Position numbers and translations under genes: made by a program
From: Chitinophagaceae bacterium
Lineage (GTDB): Bacteria > Bacteroidota > Bacteroidia > Chitinophagales > Chitinophagaceae
Assembly (NCBI GenBank): GCA_025351145.1
Contig: JANXWM010000458.1
Span: forward strand, 1-5,642
DNA length: 5,642 nt
Direction of reading: 5' to 3'
In this document: positions 1 to 5,598 of the stretch, piece by piece
Position numbering within the stretch: the first letter of the stretch is position 1
How the letters are laid out: every line of letters starts with the position of its first letter
The notes under the pieces: model-generated
The model's database searches: none
The model's input: the letters and a program-made list of their open reading frames with translations, nothing else
What the model was told of the DNA's origin: nothing

Positions 1-535
1 TATCAACACCAAACATCCTAACCACCATTGATATTAAATAAAAAACAAAAATACCCATGGTTGCAGAAATAATAATACTCTTAAACTTTTCAGTAGCCTT
101 AATTATTCTGAAGTTATACAAGAGGAACATGGCTATTGCCACACCAAAAGTTAAGCCTACTGCCTGCATTACAAGACCCGGATATTTGGTTGCGAAAGCC
201 TGGTTCATAATAGCGGAAATGCCGCCAAGAAAGAAGCCTTCGAGCAAACCATAAGCGGGTGCAAGGTAAGGTGCCCAGGTGGGTTTGAATGTAATTGCTA
301 TTGCGCAAATGAGGCCACCGAAAATGCCCACCATCATAAAAATATTCATGGTATCGGGTGCGCCCTGATAAAAAAGACGCCAGGTATAAGCTGCCCCGCC
401 AATTACCATAAACATCATAAAACCAAACTTATTAATAGTGCCGCGAACCGTCATGGTTTCGAGGGAACTATCGTCAACAGACCTGCTGAAAATCTTTTGT
501 GATAAAGTAGGGTTACCTGATTCGAAAAGTGCCAT
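1..535 (-). CDS. Bax inhibitor-1/YccA family membrane protein (partial, 3' end off window)
   Basis: The minus-strand frame opens at the ATG at 535-533 and stays open for 178 codons to the window edge, so the C-terminus is missing. The product starts MALFESGNPTLSQK and has a hydrophilic N-terminus of about 35 residues. Five hydrophobic segments follow at roughly residues 36-56, 63-83, 89-109, 119-140 and 153-173. The stretch APYLAPAYGLLEGFFLGGIS (residues 88-107) resembles the conserved P-x-Y/F...EG...LG..S core of the BI-1/TMBIM (YccA) family. Family members are usually about 230-250 residues with six to seven membrane spans, so the last one or two spans and the C-terminal Asp region lie beyond the window. 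Bacterial members are inner-membrane proteins, some implicated in ion flux or in modulating the FtsH protease; the exact role here is unknown. It has its own promoter candidate in the 53-bp gap after the deacetylase gene, so it need not be cotranscribed with it. The family call is fairly sure, the function is not. Confidence 0.85.
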   Translation of the reverse strand, partial: MALFESGNPTLSQKIFSRSVDDSSLETMTVRGTINKFGFMMFMVIGGAAYTWRLFYQGAPDTMNIFMMVGIFGGLICAIAITFKPTWAPYLAPAYGLLEGFFLGGISAIMNQAFATKYPGLVMQAVGLTFGVAIAMFLLYNFRIIKATEKFKSIIISATMGIFVFYLISMVVRMFGVD

Positions 536-556
536 AGTTTTTTAATTTTAATGAAA

Positions 557-564
557 CAAAAATA
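557..564 (-). promoter_or_regulatory. Candidate Bacteroidota -7 box for the YccA-family gene
   Basis: The minus strand reads TATTTTTG, an exact match to the Bacteroidota sigma-70 -7 consensus TAnnTTTG. It lies 21 nt upstream of the ATG at 535, in a short AT-rich gap. No clear TTG -33 element is visible at the usual 19-21 nt spacing, so the call rests on the -7 box and on its position, which matches the boxes before the other genes. No Shine-Dalgarno sequence is seen, which is normal for this phylum. Confidence 0.45.
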
Positions 565-588
565 GGGTAAAACTGATTTTAAAAATTG

Positions 589-1446
589 TTATTTATTATT
601 TTGGATTCCGGGGTAATGATCTATTGTTTCAAAAACATTGCGCGGGTCTTTTTGCAGGGTTTCGATGAATTTACTGAGCGAATCTGCATACTGGTCTTTT
701 TGAAACATGCGGTCGTGTGCAAGCAGCACAACATGATTGTGCACAAAGGCATTCTTGCTGTTAAACATCGCTTCTACCTGCCGTACCATGTTTTCGGTGC
801 TTTCTACGGGCCTGCAACCGCCTGCATTTTTAAACTGCCATTCTACATCCCAACCAACCACTTTATAGCCAATTGAATCGAGCGCATGAGTGAGTTCTTT
901 TGTTAGGGCCGGAGCCCTGACACGGCCGTTAATTCCCCATGAATTGTTGCCCGGTGTACGCATAATTTTTAAAGGCACCTTCATACCTGACTGAGCTTTA
1001 TTAATATCGCGTACAGCAGAATCTGTATTGCTGTAAAAGGCTTTATAGTGATTATAATTTGCGTGGGTATAGCTATGGTTTGCTAGTAAAAACAATGGGT
1101 AACTGTTGCGAATGCTGTCAAGTTTTTTTCTTTGCTTTTCAGTATCAACCTGGGTGCCTATCATAAAAAAACTTGCTTTTGCCTGTAGTTTGCTTAACAC
1201 ATGAAAGCAGGTCATAGTGCCGTTTTGCGGGCCATCATCCAGCGTTATGTAAATATATCGTTTGGTACTGTCGTAAGTAATAGGGATGCCCGGAGAAACC
1301 TTTACAACAACGGGGGTATCTACAGCTATTTTATTACTTAATGCAACTGTCTTTGCGTGATTGTTTGCGCAACCGGTAAAAAAGAAACTAAGGAAAATAA
1401 ACGTATACAAAAGGGATTTTTTATAATAACCGTCAAGGTCGTTCAT
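589..1446 (-). CDS. Polysaccharide deacetylase (NodB homology domain, CE4), predicted lipoprotein
   Basis: This 285-residue protein should hydrolyse N-acetyl (or other acyl) groups from a polysaccharide such as peptidoglycan, chitin-like or exopolysaccharide chains; the substrate cannot be read from sequence. Residues 9-26 (KK, a hydrophobic stretch, then FFFTGC) look like a lipoprotein signal with the lipidated Cys at position 26; the -3 residue is Phe rather than the usual Leu, so lipidation is likely but not certain. The NodB motifs appear in order: TLDDGP at 68-73 (catalytic base and metal Asp), HSYTH at 124-128 (metal His pair), RTPG at 163-166, DVEW at 200-203, and LLAHD at 241-245 (catalytic His). 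All catalytic residues are present, so it should be active. The first ATG is used because the next Met, at residue 78, would remove both the signal and motif 1. A good -7 box lies upstream. The gene stands alone between intergenic gaps. It is not the bacillithiol deacetylase BshB, which is of the LmbE type. Confidence 0.9.
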   Translation of the reverse strand: MNDLDGYYKKSLLYTFIFLSFFFTGCANNHAKTVALSNKIAVDTPVVVKVSPGIPITYDSTKRYIYITLDDGPQNGTMTCFHVLSKLQAKASFFMIGTQVDTEKQRKKLDSIRNSYPLFLLANHSYTHANYNHYKAFYSNTDSAVRDINKAQSGMKVPLKIMRTPGNNSWGINGRVRAPALTKELTHALDSIGYKVVGWDVEWQFKNAGGCRPVESTENMVRQVEAMFNSKNAFVHNHVVLLAHDRMFQKDQYADSLSKFIETLQKDPRNVFETIDHYPGIQNNK

Positions 1447-1466
1447 GGTTAATAAAGTATCTAAGG

Positions 1467-1474
1467 CAAAGATA
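1467..1474 (-). promoter_or_regulatory. Candidate -7 box for the polysaccharide deacetylase gene
   Basis: The minus strand reads TATCTTTG (followed by CC), an exact fit to TAnnTTTG, 20 nt upstream of the deacetylase ATG at 1446. This predicts a very short leader of roughly 10-15 nt. No convincing TTG -33 element is visible at 19-21 nt further upstream. Confidence 0.5.
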
Positions 1475-1592
1475 GTATGGCATAAATCTAAGTTACCTTA
1501 TTAACATCTTTTCTTACAGTATATTTAACGATTACTTACTAAAGTTTTAATTGATTTACGGGGTGGCTGTTTACTGCTCAATAACATTGATG

Positions 1593-1613
1593 CAGTACAA
1601 GTGTGCGACGCAA
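1593..1613 (+). repeat. Dispersed short repeat, copy C
   Basis: The core reads ACAAGTGTGCGACGCAA at 1597-1613 and differs at one base from the 17-bp core shared by copies A and B about 2 kb away. The match to copy A extends to 21 bp with one mismatch when the preceding CAGT is included. The core contains TGCGACGCA, a short palindrome around a central A. It lies about 40 bp past the stop of the 121-residue protein gene and about 145 bp upstream of the deacetylase start. A REP-like or other non-coding family is suspected; no coding role is seen. Confidence 0.7.
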
Positions 1614-1654
1614 GTAAAGCTTCACAAAGATTTGCAGTGCGGCTCAAAAAATAA

Positions 1655-2020
1655 TTACTGACTTAATTTAACGCCGTCAACAATGTATTCTGAATCTCCC
1701 CGCCATGGCAATGTTCCCTTTTTTTGGTTATAATGTAATATGACGCGCTGGCCTTCCATGTTAAGCATTTTTTGACCAAGCGTGTCATCCTCAACTGAAA
1801 AATAAAATTTTTCCGACCCAACGGGCGATACACTATTAATTACCAAACTGTTCAACACAAGTTCACCTTCGTAGGTTTTAAAAAAATCTCCTTTATGAGA
1901 AAACTTTTGAAGTAAACCTGAACGGTTGCCTTCGCTGTAGGTATAATAATGACCCCACCAAAACCAAAGCGAAAAAATTATTACTATTGAAGCTACAGTT
2001 AGCGTAATTATCTTCTTCAT
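1655..2020 (-). CDS. Small membrane-anchored protein of unknown function (Bacteroidota-conserved type)
   Basis: This is a 121-residue protein. Residues 2-3 are KK and residues 4-23 are strongly hydrophobic and end in Trp residues (SLWFWWG), which fits a single N-terminal membrane anchor or uncleaved signal. The rest, about 95 residues, is polar and probably sits in the periplasm. The sequence YTYSEGNRSGLLQKFSHKGD (26-45) followed by FFKTYEGEL (46-54), and the C-terminal LPWRGDSEYIVDGV region (104-117), match from memory a small protein common in Bacteroidota that is often labelled '6-phosphogluconate dehydrogenase' in databases. That label cannot be right: there is no nucleotide-binding fold and the protein is about a quarter of the enzyme's length. 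The gene starts 11 bp after the M28 peptidase stop on the same strand and has no promoter box of its own in that gap, so it is probably cotranscribed. The function is unknown. Confidence 0.8.
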   Translation of the reverse strand: MKKIITLTVASIVIIFSLWFWWGHYYTYSEGNRSGLLQKFSHKGDFFKTYEGELVLNSLVINSVSPVGSEKFYFSVEDDTLGQKMLNMEGQRVILHYNQKKGTLPWRGDSEYIVDGVKLSQ

Positions 2021-2031
2021 ACAAAATAGTT

Positions 2032-3411
2032 TTACAAACCGTATTTATCTACAAGGTATAATAATGCCGCCATATTAACCGCGCCCAGCTTTAACTCGCG
2101 GATGCTTACTGCTTCAAAAACATCTGTTACTGCATGGTGCACATCGAAGTAGCGTTGTGTATCGGGCTCAAGGCCGGCCATTGGTGTACCAAAGGCCTCT
2201 TTAAGATAGCCAATATCAGCACCGTCGCCACCGGGTGTAAATGTATCGCCACCATAAGGAGAAAATAATTTTTTCCACGATTCAAGCTTTTGCCATGTTT
2301 CAGGCTTTACTTCAAATCCAAAACCACGCGGGGTAAAACCACCGGCATCGCTTTCTAACGCGAAGATGTGTTTCTCATTTTTTGCTTTTGCTTCGGCCGC
2401 ATATTTTTTACCGCCGTTTGTTGCATTTTCTTCATTGGCAAACAGTACAAAACGTATGGTATGTTTTGGCTGAAAACCCAGGGCCTTAAAGGCACGAAGC
2501 ACTTCAATGGTTTGTACCACTCCTGCCCCATCGTCGTGTGCGCCTTCAGCTACATCCCAGCTATCGAGATGGCCGCCAACGGTGATTATTTCATCAGGGA
2601 ATTCTGTGCCTTTCAATTCACCAATTACATTATGGCCAATCGTATCGGGTAGCATTTTGCCGTAAGTAAAAAGTTGAGCTGTGAGCGCCACGTTATTATC
2701 AAAAAGGGTGTCTAATTTTTCAACATCCCTTAAACCAACAGCAGCAGCAGGTATATGCGGAATACTGTCTAAATACCGCATAGCACCTGTATGCGGGTTG
2801 TTATCCATTGCATGCGTCATGGAACGCACCAGCACAGCAACGGCTCCGTATTTTGCAGCACGGCTTGCGCCAATACCACGATAAATAACATTCTTGCCGT
2901 AAGCCTGGAATGTTTGAATAAACGTTTCTTCAAAAGGCACATTATAAAAAACAATTTTTCCTTTTACTTCGTCTTTTCTTTTCTCCAGTTCATCAAAATT
3001 GGCAACACGCATTAACGGCGCTTTTACTCCTTTGGGTCCGCTGCCGTCAGAATTGCCAAGGGCAAGCACATTTAACTGCATGGTTTCGGTTTTACCTGCA
3101 GCGGTTTTATAGGTAACGCTGGCTTTGTCTTTACCGCCACGCACCCAATGCGGCACCATACATTCCTGCAGGGTTACTTTATCTGCACCCGCATCCTGCA
3201 AGGCTTTGTAGCCCCAGTTTTCTGCCATTACCATTTGTGGTGAACCTGCTAAACGGCCGCCAATGTTTTTGGTAAGTGTGTGCAGGTTGTTGTACGAGGC
3301 ACGGCTTACCATAATATTATCAGAGATCATTTTTATAAATGCAGAATCGCTGGTTTGTGCAAATAAAAATGTGGGCGCAATACACGCAAGCAAAAGAATC
3401 CTTTTTATCAT
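2032..3411 (-). CDS. Secreted M28 family zinc metallopeptidase (carboxypeptidase Q-like)
   Basis: This 459-residue exported peptidase is predicted to remove residues from peptide ends using two zinc ions. Residues 1-18 (MIKRILLLACIAPTFLFA, then QT) form a Sec signal peptide with a typical FA-Q cleavage site. A lipobox reading at Cys10 is unlikely because the preceding segment is too short. Residues about 35-115 form the N-terminal part of the M28 domain, about 120-250 look like an inserted protease-associated (PA) domain, and the catalytic half follows. Metal and catalytic residues are visible: HLD at 281-283, HDDGAG at 292-297 (bridging Asp), NEEN at 326-329 (general base and ligand Glu), ESDAG at 353-357, and HH at 425-426. 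All are intact, and the length is normal for the PGCP/carboxypeptidase Q-like branch. The likely location is periplasmic or extracellular, serving peptide scavenging. It is the first gene of a two-gene unit with the 121-residue membrane protein. Exact substrate preference (aminopeptidase versus dipeptidase) is not readable. Confidence 0.92.
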   Translation of the reverse strand: MIKRILLLACIAPTFLFAQTSDSAFIKMISDNIMVSRASYNNLHTLTKNIGGRLAGSPQMVMAENWGYKALQDAGADKVTLQECMVPHWVRGGKDKASVTYKTAAGKTETMQLNVLALGNSDGSGPKGVKAPLMRVANFDELEKRKDEVKGKIVFYNVPFEETFIQTFQAYGKNVIYRGIGASRAAKYGAVAVLVRSMTHAMDNNPHTGAMRYLDSIPHIPAAAVGLRDVEKLDTLFDNNVALTAQLFTYGKMLPDTIGHNVIGELKGTEFPDEIITVGGHLDSWDVAEGAHDDGAGVVQTIEVLRAFKALGFQPKHTIRFVLFANEENATNGGKKYAAEAKAKNEKHIFALESDAGGFTPRGFGFEVKPETWQKLESWKKLFSPYGGDTFTPGGDGADIGYLKEAFGTPMAGLEPDTQRYFDVHHAVTDVFEAVSIRELKLGAVNMAALLYLVDKYGL

Positions 3412-3432
3412 AATGCTGAAATTAATAGTATG

Positions 3433-3440
3433 CGAAAGTA
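3433..3440 (-). promoter_or_regulatory. Candidate -7 box for the M28 peptidase operon
   Basis: The minus strand reads TACTTTCG, one mismatch from TAnnTTTG, 21 nt upstream of the ATG at 3411. A TTTG occurs about 21 nt further upstream (minus strand, around 3462-3465), close to the usual -33 position but 1-2 nt too far. It is supported by the same distance to the start codon as at the other genes. Confidence 0.4.
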
Positions 3441-3490
3441 TCAGTTATTTTTATTTTGAACCAAACTGAATTGCTGCTATGAGGCTTCTG

Positions 3491-3511
3491 TTGCGTCGCA
3501 CTCTTGTACTG
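3491..3511 (-). repeat. Dispersed short repeat, copy A
   Basis: The minus strand carries the core ACAAGAGTGCGACGCAA (plus-strand positions 3491-3507). It is an exact 17-bp reverse complement of copy B, and 20 of 21 bp match copy C when the adjoining CAGT is counted. Weaker similarity to copy B continues for about 30 bp past the GCAA end. Copies A and B thus form an inverted pair with a 101-nt interior. Confidence 0.75.
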
Positions 3512-3519
3512 AAGAATAC

Positions 3520-3550
3520 AAGGCAACAAGGCAAAAAGGCAATAGGCAAA
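3520..3550 (+). repeat. 8-nt microrepeat tract (AAGGCAAN, about four units)
   Basis: Units AAGGCAAC, AAGGCAAA and AAGGCAAT run back to back at 3520-3543, followed by a fourth degenerate unit AGGCAAA at 3544-3550. The tract is non-coding and sits between the inverted repeat copies A and B. It looks like slippage-generated sequence. Confidence 0.75.
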
Positions 3551-3566
3551 TAGTTTTGTTCGTATT

Positions 3567-3594
3567 GTTCACCGTTCGTTGTTCACTGTTCACT
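3567..3594 (+). repeat. 7-nt microrepeat tract (GTTCACT, four units)
   Basis: Four contiguous 7-nt units read GTTCACC, GTTCGTT, GTTCACT and GTTCACT. A further partial GTTC occurs at 3598-3602 with different spacing. It is non-coding and lies in the same interior as the 8-nt tract. Confidence 0.75.
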
Positions 3595-3608
3595 AATGTT
3601 CCGAACGC

Positions 3609-3625
3609 ACAAGAGTGCGACGCAA
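3609..3625 (+). repeat. Dispersed short repeat, copy B
   Basis: The sequence ACAAGAGTGCGACGCAA is identical to copy A on the opposite strand. The flank past the GCAA end (to about 3650, including CAGCGAATTGAAG) resembles the matching flank of copy A. A GAATTG occurs outside each copy (3468-3473 and 3642-3647), which could be a chance 6-mer or a trace of insertion. Confidence 0.75.
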
Positions 3626-3759
3626 GAGGCGATGCCACAGCGAATTGAAGCACGGCTAATAATAATTTCTAAAACCTTTTAAAACATACGGCAAGGTTAA
3701 TAAAATGTTGCCTCTTTTCGGGATTGGATAAATGGTGCAACCTAATGAAAAAATGATTG

Positions 3760-3767
3760 TTACTTTG
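3760..3767 (+). promoter_or_regulatory. Candidate -7 box for bshA
   Basis: The sequence TTACTTTG, followed by CCG, matches TAnnTTTG except at the second base. It lies 20 nt upstream of the bshA ATG, the same placement as the boxes before the deacetylase, peptidase and YccA genes. No TTG is present at the expected -33 spacing, so support is moderate. Confidence 0.4.
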
Positions 3768-3787
3768 CCGTTCTAAAATATTTTGGC

Positions 3788-4924
3788 ATGCGTATAGGGA
3801 TTGTTTGCTATCCAACTTTTGGCGGTAGTGGTGTACTTGCAACTGAACTGGGAAAAGCTTTGGCAGATAAGGGCCACAGCGTTCATTTTATTACTTACCA
3901 GCAACCTGTAAGGCTGAATGTTTTTAATGCAAATATTTATTATCACGAAGTGCGGGTGCCAACTTACCCGCTGTTCGATTATCCGCCTTACGAAATAGCG
4001 CTGGCAAGTACCATGGTTGATGTAATTAATAACCACGATCTCGATTTGCTGCACGTGCATTATGCTATTCCGCATGCATCGGCAGCGTATATGGCAAAAC
4101 AGATTGTAAAGAAAAGCGGCAGAACCATTCCATTTATTACCACACTGCACGGTACAGATATTACACTTGTGGGCAAGGATAAAACTTACGAGCCTGTTGT
4201 TACTTTTTCGATCAATGAAAGCGATGCCATAACAGCCGTATCGAATAACCTGAGGGAAGAAACTTTTAAATCGTTTAAGATTACCAAAGAGATTGAAGTG
4301 ATCTACAACTTTGTTGATGTAAAACGTTTCAGCAAAAAACCGATTGATGCATTTCGCCAGGTAATTGCACCAAAGGGAGAAAAGATATTAGTGCATGCTT
4401 CCAACTTCAGGAAAATAAAACGTGTAAACGATGTGGTTAAAATTTTCGCCGGCGTAAGAAAAGAAATGCCTGCAAAATTGTTAATGATCGGTGATGGCCC
4501 GGAGCGGCCCGCAATGGAAGAACTTGCAAAAGAACTGGGTGTGCATGAGGATGTACGCTTCGTAGGCAAACAGGAGCAGATTGAAGAAATACTATTAGTA
4601 AGCGATTTGTTTTTACTGCCTTCAGAATATGAAAGTTTTGGACTCGCGGCCCTGGAAGCAATGGCGGCAAAAGTGCCTGTAATAAGTACCAATACCGGCG
4701 GCTTGCCTGAAATAAATATTCATGGCAAAACAGGTTATACTGCCAACCTTGGCGATGTGCAGGCTATGAGCAGATATGCTATTGACCTGTTAAGTAATGA
4801 AGAATTACTTGCAGAATTAAAGCAGGGAGCTTATGAACAGGCACTAAACTTCGACATACACAATATTGTACCTATTTACGAAAAACTTTACAGCCGTTTT
4901 TGCAGAATGGATTGTGAAGAATAG
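3788..4924 (+). CDS. bshA: N-acetyl-alpha-D-glucosaminyl L-malate synthase (bacillithiol biosynthesis)
   Basis: BshA is a cytoplasmic GT4-family retaining glycosyltransferase that joins UDP-GlcNAc to L-malate, the first step of bacillithiol synthesis. The 378-residue length fits the family (about 375-380). The N-terminal acceptor domain begins MRIGIVCYPTFGGSGVLATE, with the Gly-rich loop at 11-15 typical of BshA. HVHYAIPHASAAYMA (89-103), TTLHGTDITLVG (118-129) and SDAITAVSNNLREET (145-159) are BshA-like. The C-terminal nucleotide-sugar domain has HASNFRKIKRV (203-213, basic residues for the UDP phosphates), the E-x7-E signature ESFGLAALE (282-290), and PVISTNTGGLPEI (297-309). No key residue is missing. 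The ATG gives a natural start at the first beta strand and has a -7 box 20 nt upstream. The partner genes bshB (LmbE-type deacetylase) and bshC (cysteine ligase) are not in the window; in Bacteroidota they are often elsewhere. Other GT4 enzymes are possible in principle, but the motif set favours BshA strongly. Confidence 0.93.
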   Translation: MRIGIVCYPTFGGSGVLATELGKALADKGHSVHFITYQQPVRLNVFNANIYYHEVRVPTYPLFDYPPYEIALASTMVDVINNHDLDLLHVHYAIPHASAAYMAKQIVKKSGRTIPFITTLHGTDITLVGKDKTYEPVVTFSINESDAITAVSNNLREETFKSFKITKEIEVIYNFVDVKRFSKKPIDAFRQVIAPKGEKILVHASNFRKIKRVNDVVKIFAGVRKEMPAKLLMIGDGPERPAMEELAKELGVHEDVRFVGKQEQIEEILLVSDLFLLPSEYESFGLAALEAMAAKVPVISTNTGGLPEINIHGKTGYTANLGDVQAMSRYAIDLLSNEELLAELKQGAYEQALNFDIHNIVPIYEKLYSRFCRMDCEE

Positions 4925-5011
4925 ATAACAGATAAAAAGATTACCCGGCTTTGTAAGCTGATACTAACAATATTTTAAATACGCTGAAAAAAATCCACTG
5001 AACATTATCCT

Positions 5012-5019
5012 TAGGTTTG
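5012..5019 (+). promoter_or_regulatory. Candidate -7 box for the outer-membrane barrel gene
   Basis: TAGGTTTG is an exact TAnnTTTG match, 15 nt upstream of the ATG at 5035. It overlaps a possible TTG start at 5017, so that upstream start would probably not be in the transcript. This supports the ATG at 5035. The leader would be very short. No TTG -33 element is evident. Confidence 0.45.
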
Positions 5020-5034
5020 TGCAAATTAAGCAGC

Positions 5035-5598
5035 ATGACTAAGAAAATGATAATGGCTTTGGTGGCGGTAATTTCTATAAGCAATGTTTTTGCGCAGAGA
5101 AATTCGGCACCTGCTACTTACACTTCCGATGAAGGCAACAAAGGTTTTAAAAAAGAAAATATTTTTATTGGAAGTGGTTTAACGCTAGGGTTTTCAAGCG
5201 GTAGTTTTAATGTTGGCGCTAATCCTGAAATAGGCTACAGCATTGCGCAGTGGCTTGATGCAGGCATCAGTTTCAATATTAATTATTTCAGCTTAAGCGG
5301 CGATTATAATTTTGGTAACAGCCAGAAAGCTTTTAATTATGGTGGCGGGCCTTTTATGCGTATATACCCGGTGCCTTTCTTATTTATTCAGGGTGAATAC
5401 GAACACAACTGGATAGATTATACTACAAAACTCCAGAACGGAACAACTATAAAAAACAATTCAACCTCATCCAGTTTTCTTGCAGGCATTGGCTATTCAC
5501 AAAGAATAATCGGCCAAACTAATTTCTATACTGCACTAATGCTGGATGAGGTTGAATTGTTTTTTATAGTTGTTCCGTTCTGGAGTTTTGTAGTATAA
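5035..5598 (+). CDS. Outer-membrane beta-barrel protein, 3' end replaced by a fold-back junction
   Basis: The ATG at 5035 gives a clean Sec signal peptide (MTKKMIMALVAVISISNVFA, then QR); an in-frame TTG at 5017 would add six residues before it and overlap the promoter box, so it is rejected. After a short linker (residues about 21-42) the protein shows alternating hydrophobic/aromatic strands rich in Gly, Asn and Tyr: IFIGSGLTLGFSSG, FNVGANPEIGYSIAQWLDAG, ISFNINYFSLSG, FNYGGGPFMRIYPVPFLFIQ and SSFLAGIGYSQRIIGQTNFY. This is the pattern of small Bacteroidota outer-membrane barrels of about 200 residues. Residues 1-169 (to 5541) look genuine. Residues 170-187 (LDEVELFFIVVPFWSFVV) and the stop come from sequence that is the exact reverse complement of 5374-5474, so the C-terminus shown is not natural and the last strands are missing. 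It lies downstream of bshA in the same direction with its own promoter candidate. The specific function is unknown. Confidence 0.75.
   Translation: MTKKMIMALVAVISISNVFAQRNSAPATYTSDEGNKGFKKENIFIGSGLTLGFSSGSFNVGANPEIGYSIAQWLDAGISFNINYFSLSGDYNFGNSQKAFNYGGGPFMRIYPVPFLFIQGEYEHNWIDYTTKLQNGTTIKNNSTSSSFLAGIGYSQRIIGQTNFYTALMLDEVELFFIVVPFWSFVV
5374..5474 (+). repeat. Left arm of a 101-bp perfect inverted repeat (genuine coding copy)
   Basis: Every base pairs with the reverse complement of 5542-5642 (paired coordinates sum to 11016). This arm lies inside the barrel gene and encodes natural-looking strand sequence, so it is taken as the original copy. The arms are separated by 67 bp of unique sequence (5475-5541). 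Confidence 0.95.

Larger units (their letters stand above)
1447..1654. other. Intergenic region between the small membrane protein and deacetylase genes
   Basis: This 208-bp gap holds the deacetylase -7 box near its left end and repeat copy C near its right end. The middle (about 1480-1560) is AT-rich with no recognisable element. No strong hairpin followed by a T-run was found after the stop at 1655 on the minus strand, so how the upstream operon terminates is not evident; the repeat itself might serve. Confidence 0.6.
3412..3787. other. Divergent intergenic region between the M28 peptidase and bshA
   Basis: This 376-bp gap has no supportable gene. It contains the two outward promoter candidates at its ends, an inverted pair of dispersed repeats (3491-3507 and 3609-3625), and two microrepeat tracts between them (3520-3550 and 3567-3594). 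A 6-bp hairpin CTTGTA/TACAAG (3503-3508 with 3517-3522) overlaps copy A. The stretch 3660-3750 is AT-rich with nothing recognisable. Confidence 0.7.

Noticed and set aside
586..876. Plus-strand open frame opposite the 3' part of the deacetylase gene.
   Set aside because: It overlaps conserved NodB motifs 4 and 5 on the other strand and shows no independent coding evidence.
589..1446. The deacetylase near bshA could be the second bacillithiol enzyme, BshB.
   Set aside because: BshB is an LmbE/PIG-L-type deacetylase with an HPDD-type motif. This protein has NodB (CE4) motifs and a lipoprotein signal, so it acts outside the cytoplasm. It is also more than 2 kb away on the other strand.
2368..2884. 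Plus-strand open frames opposite the M28 peptidase gene.
   Set aside because: They sit antisense to conserved catalytic motifs and have no domain, signal or promoter of their own.
3520..3594. Short CRISPR array or iteron origin.
   Set aside because: Units of 7-8 nt without spacers are far too short for CRISPR, and there is no Rep gene or AT-rich origin structure to support iterons.
4303..4692. Long open frame on the minus strand opposite bshA.
   Set aside because: It lies wholly within the well-supported bshA coding sequence. Its translation is Ser/Thr/Lys-rich with no recognisable domain, as expected for an antisense shadow.
4946..4960. Possible terminator hairpin after bshA (CGGCTT-tgt-AAGCTG).
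   Set aside because: The stem is only 6 bp with a G-T pair and is not followed by a T-run; it is too weak to call.
5017..5034. TTG start six codons upstream of the barrel gene's ATG.
   Set aside because: It places polar residues and a Cys before a clean signal peptide and overlaps an exact TAGGTTTG promoter box; the ATG at 5035 fits better.
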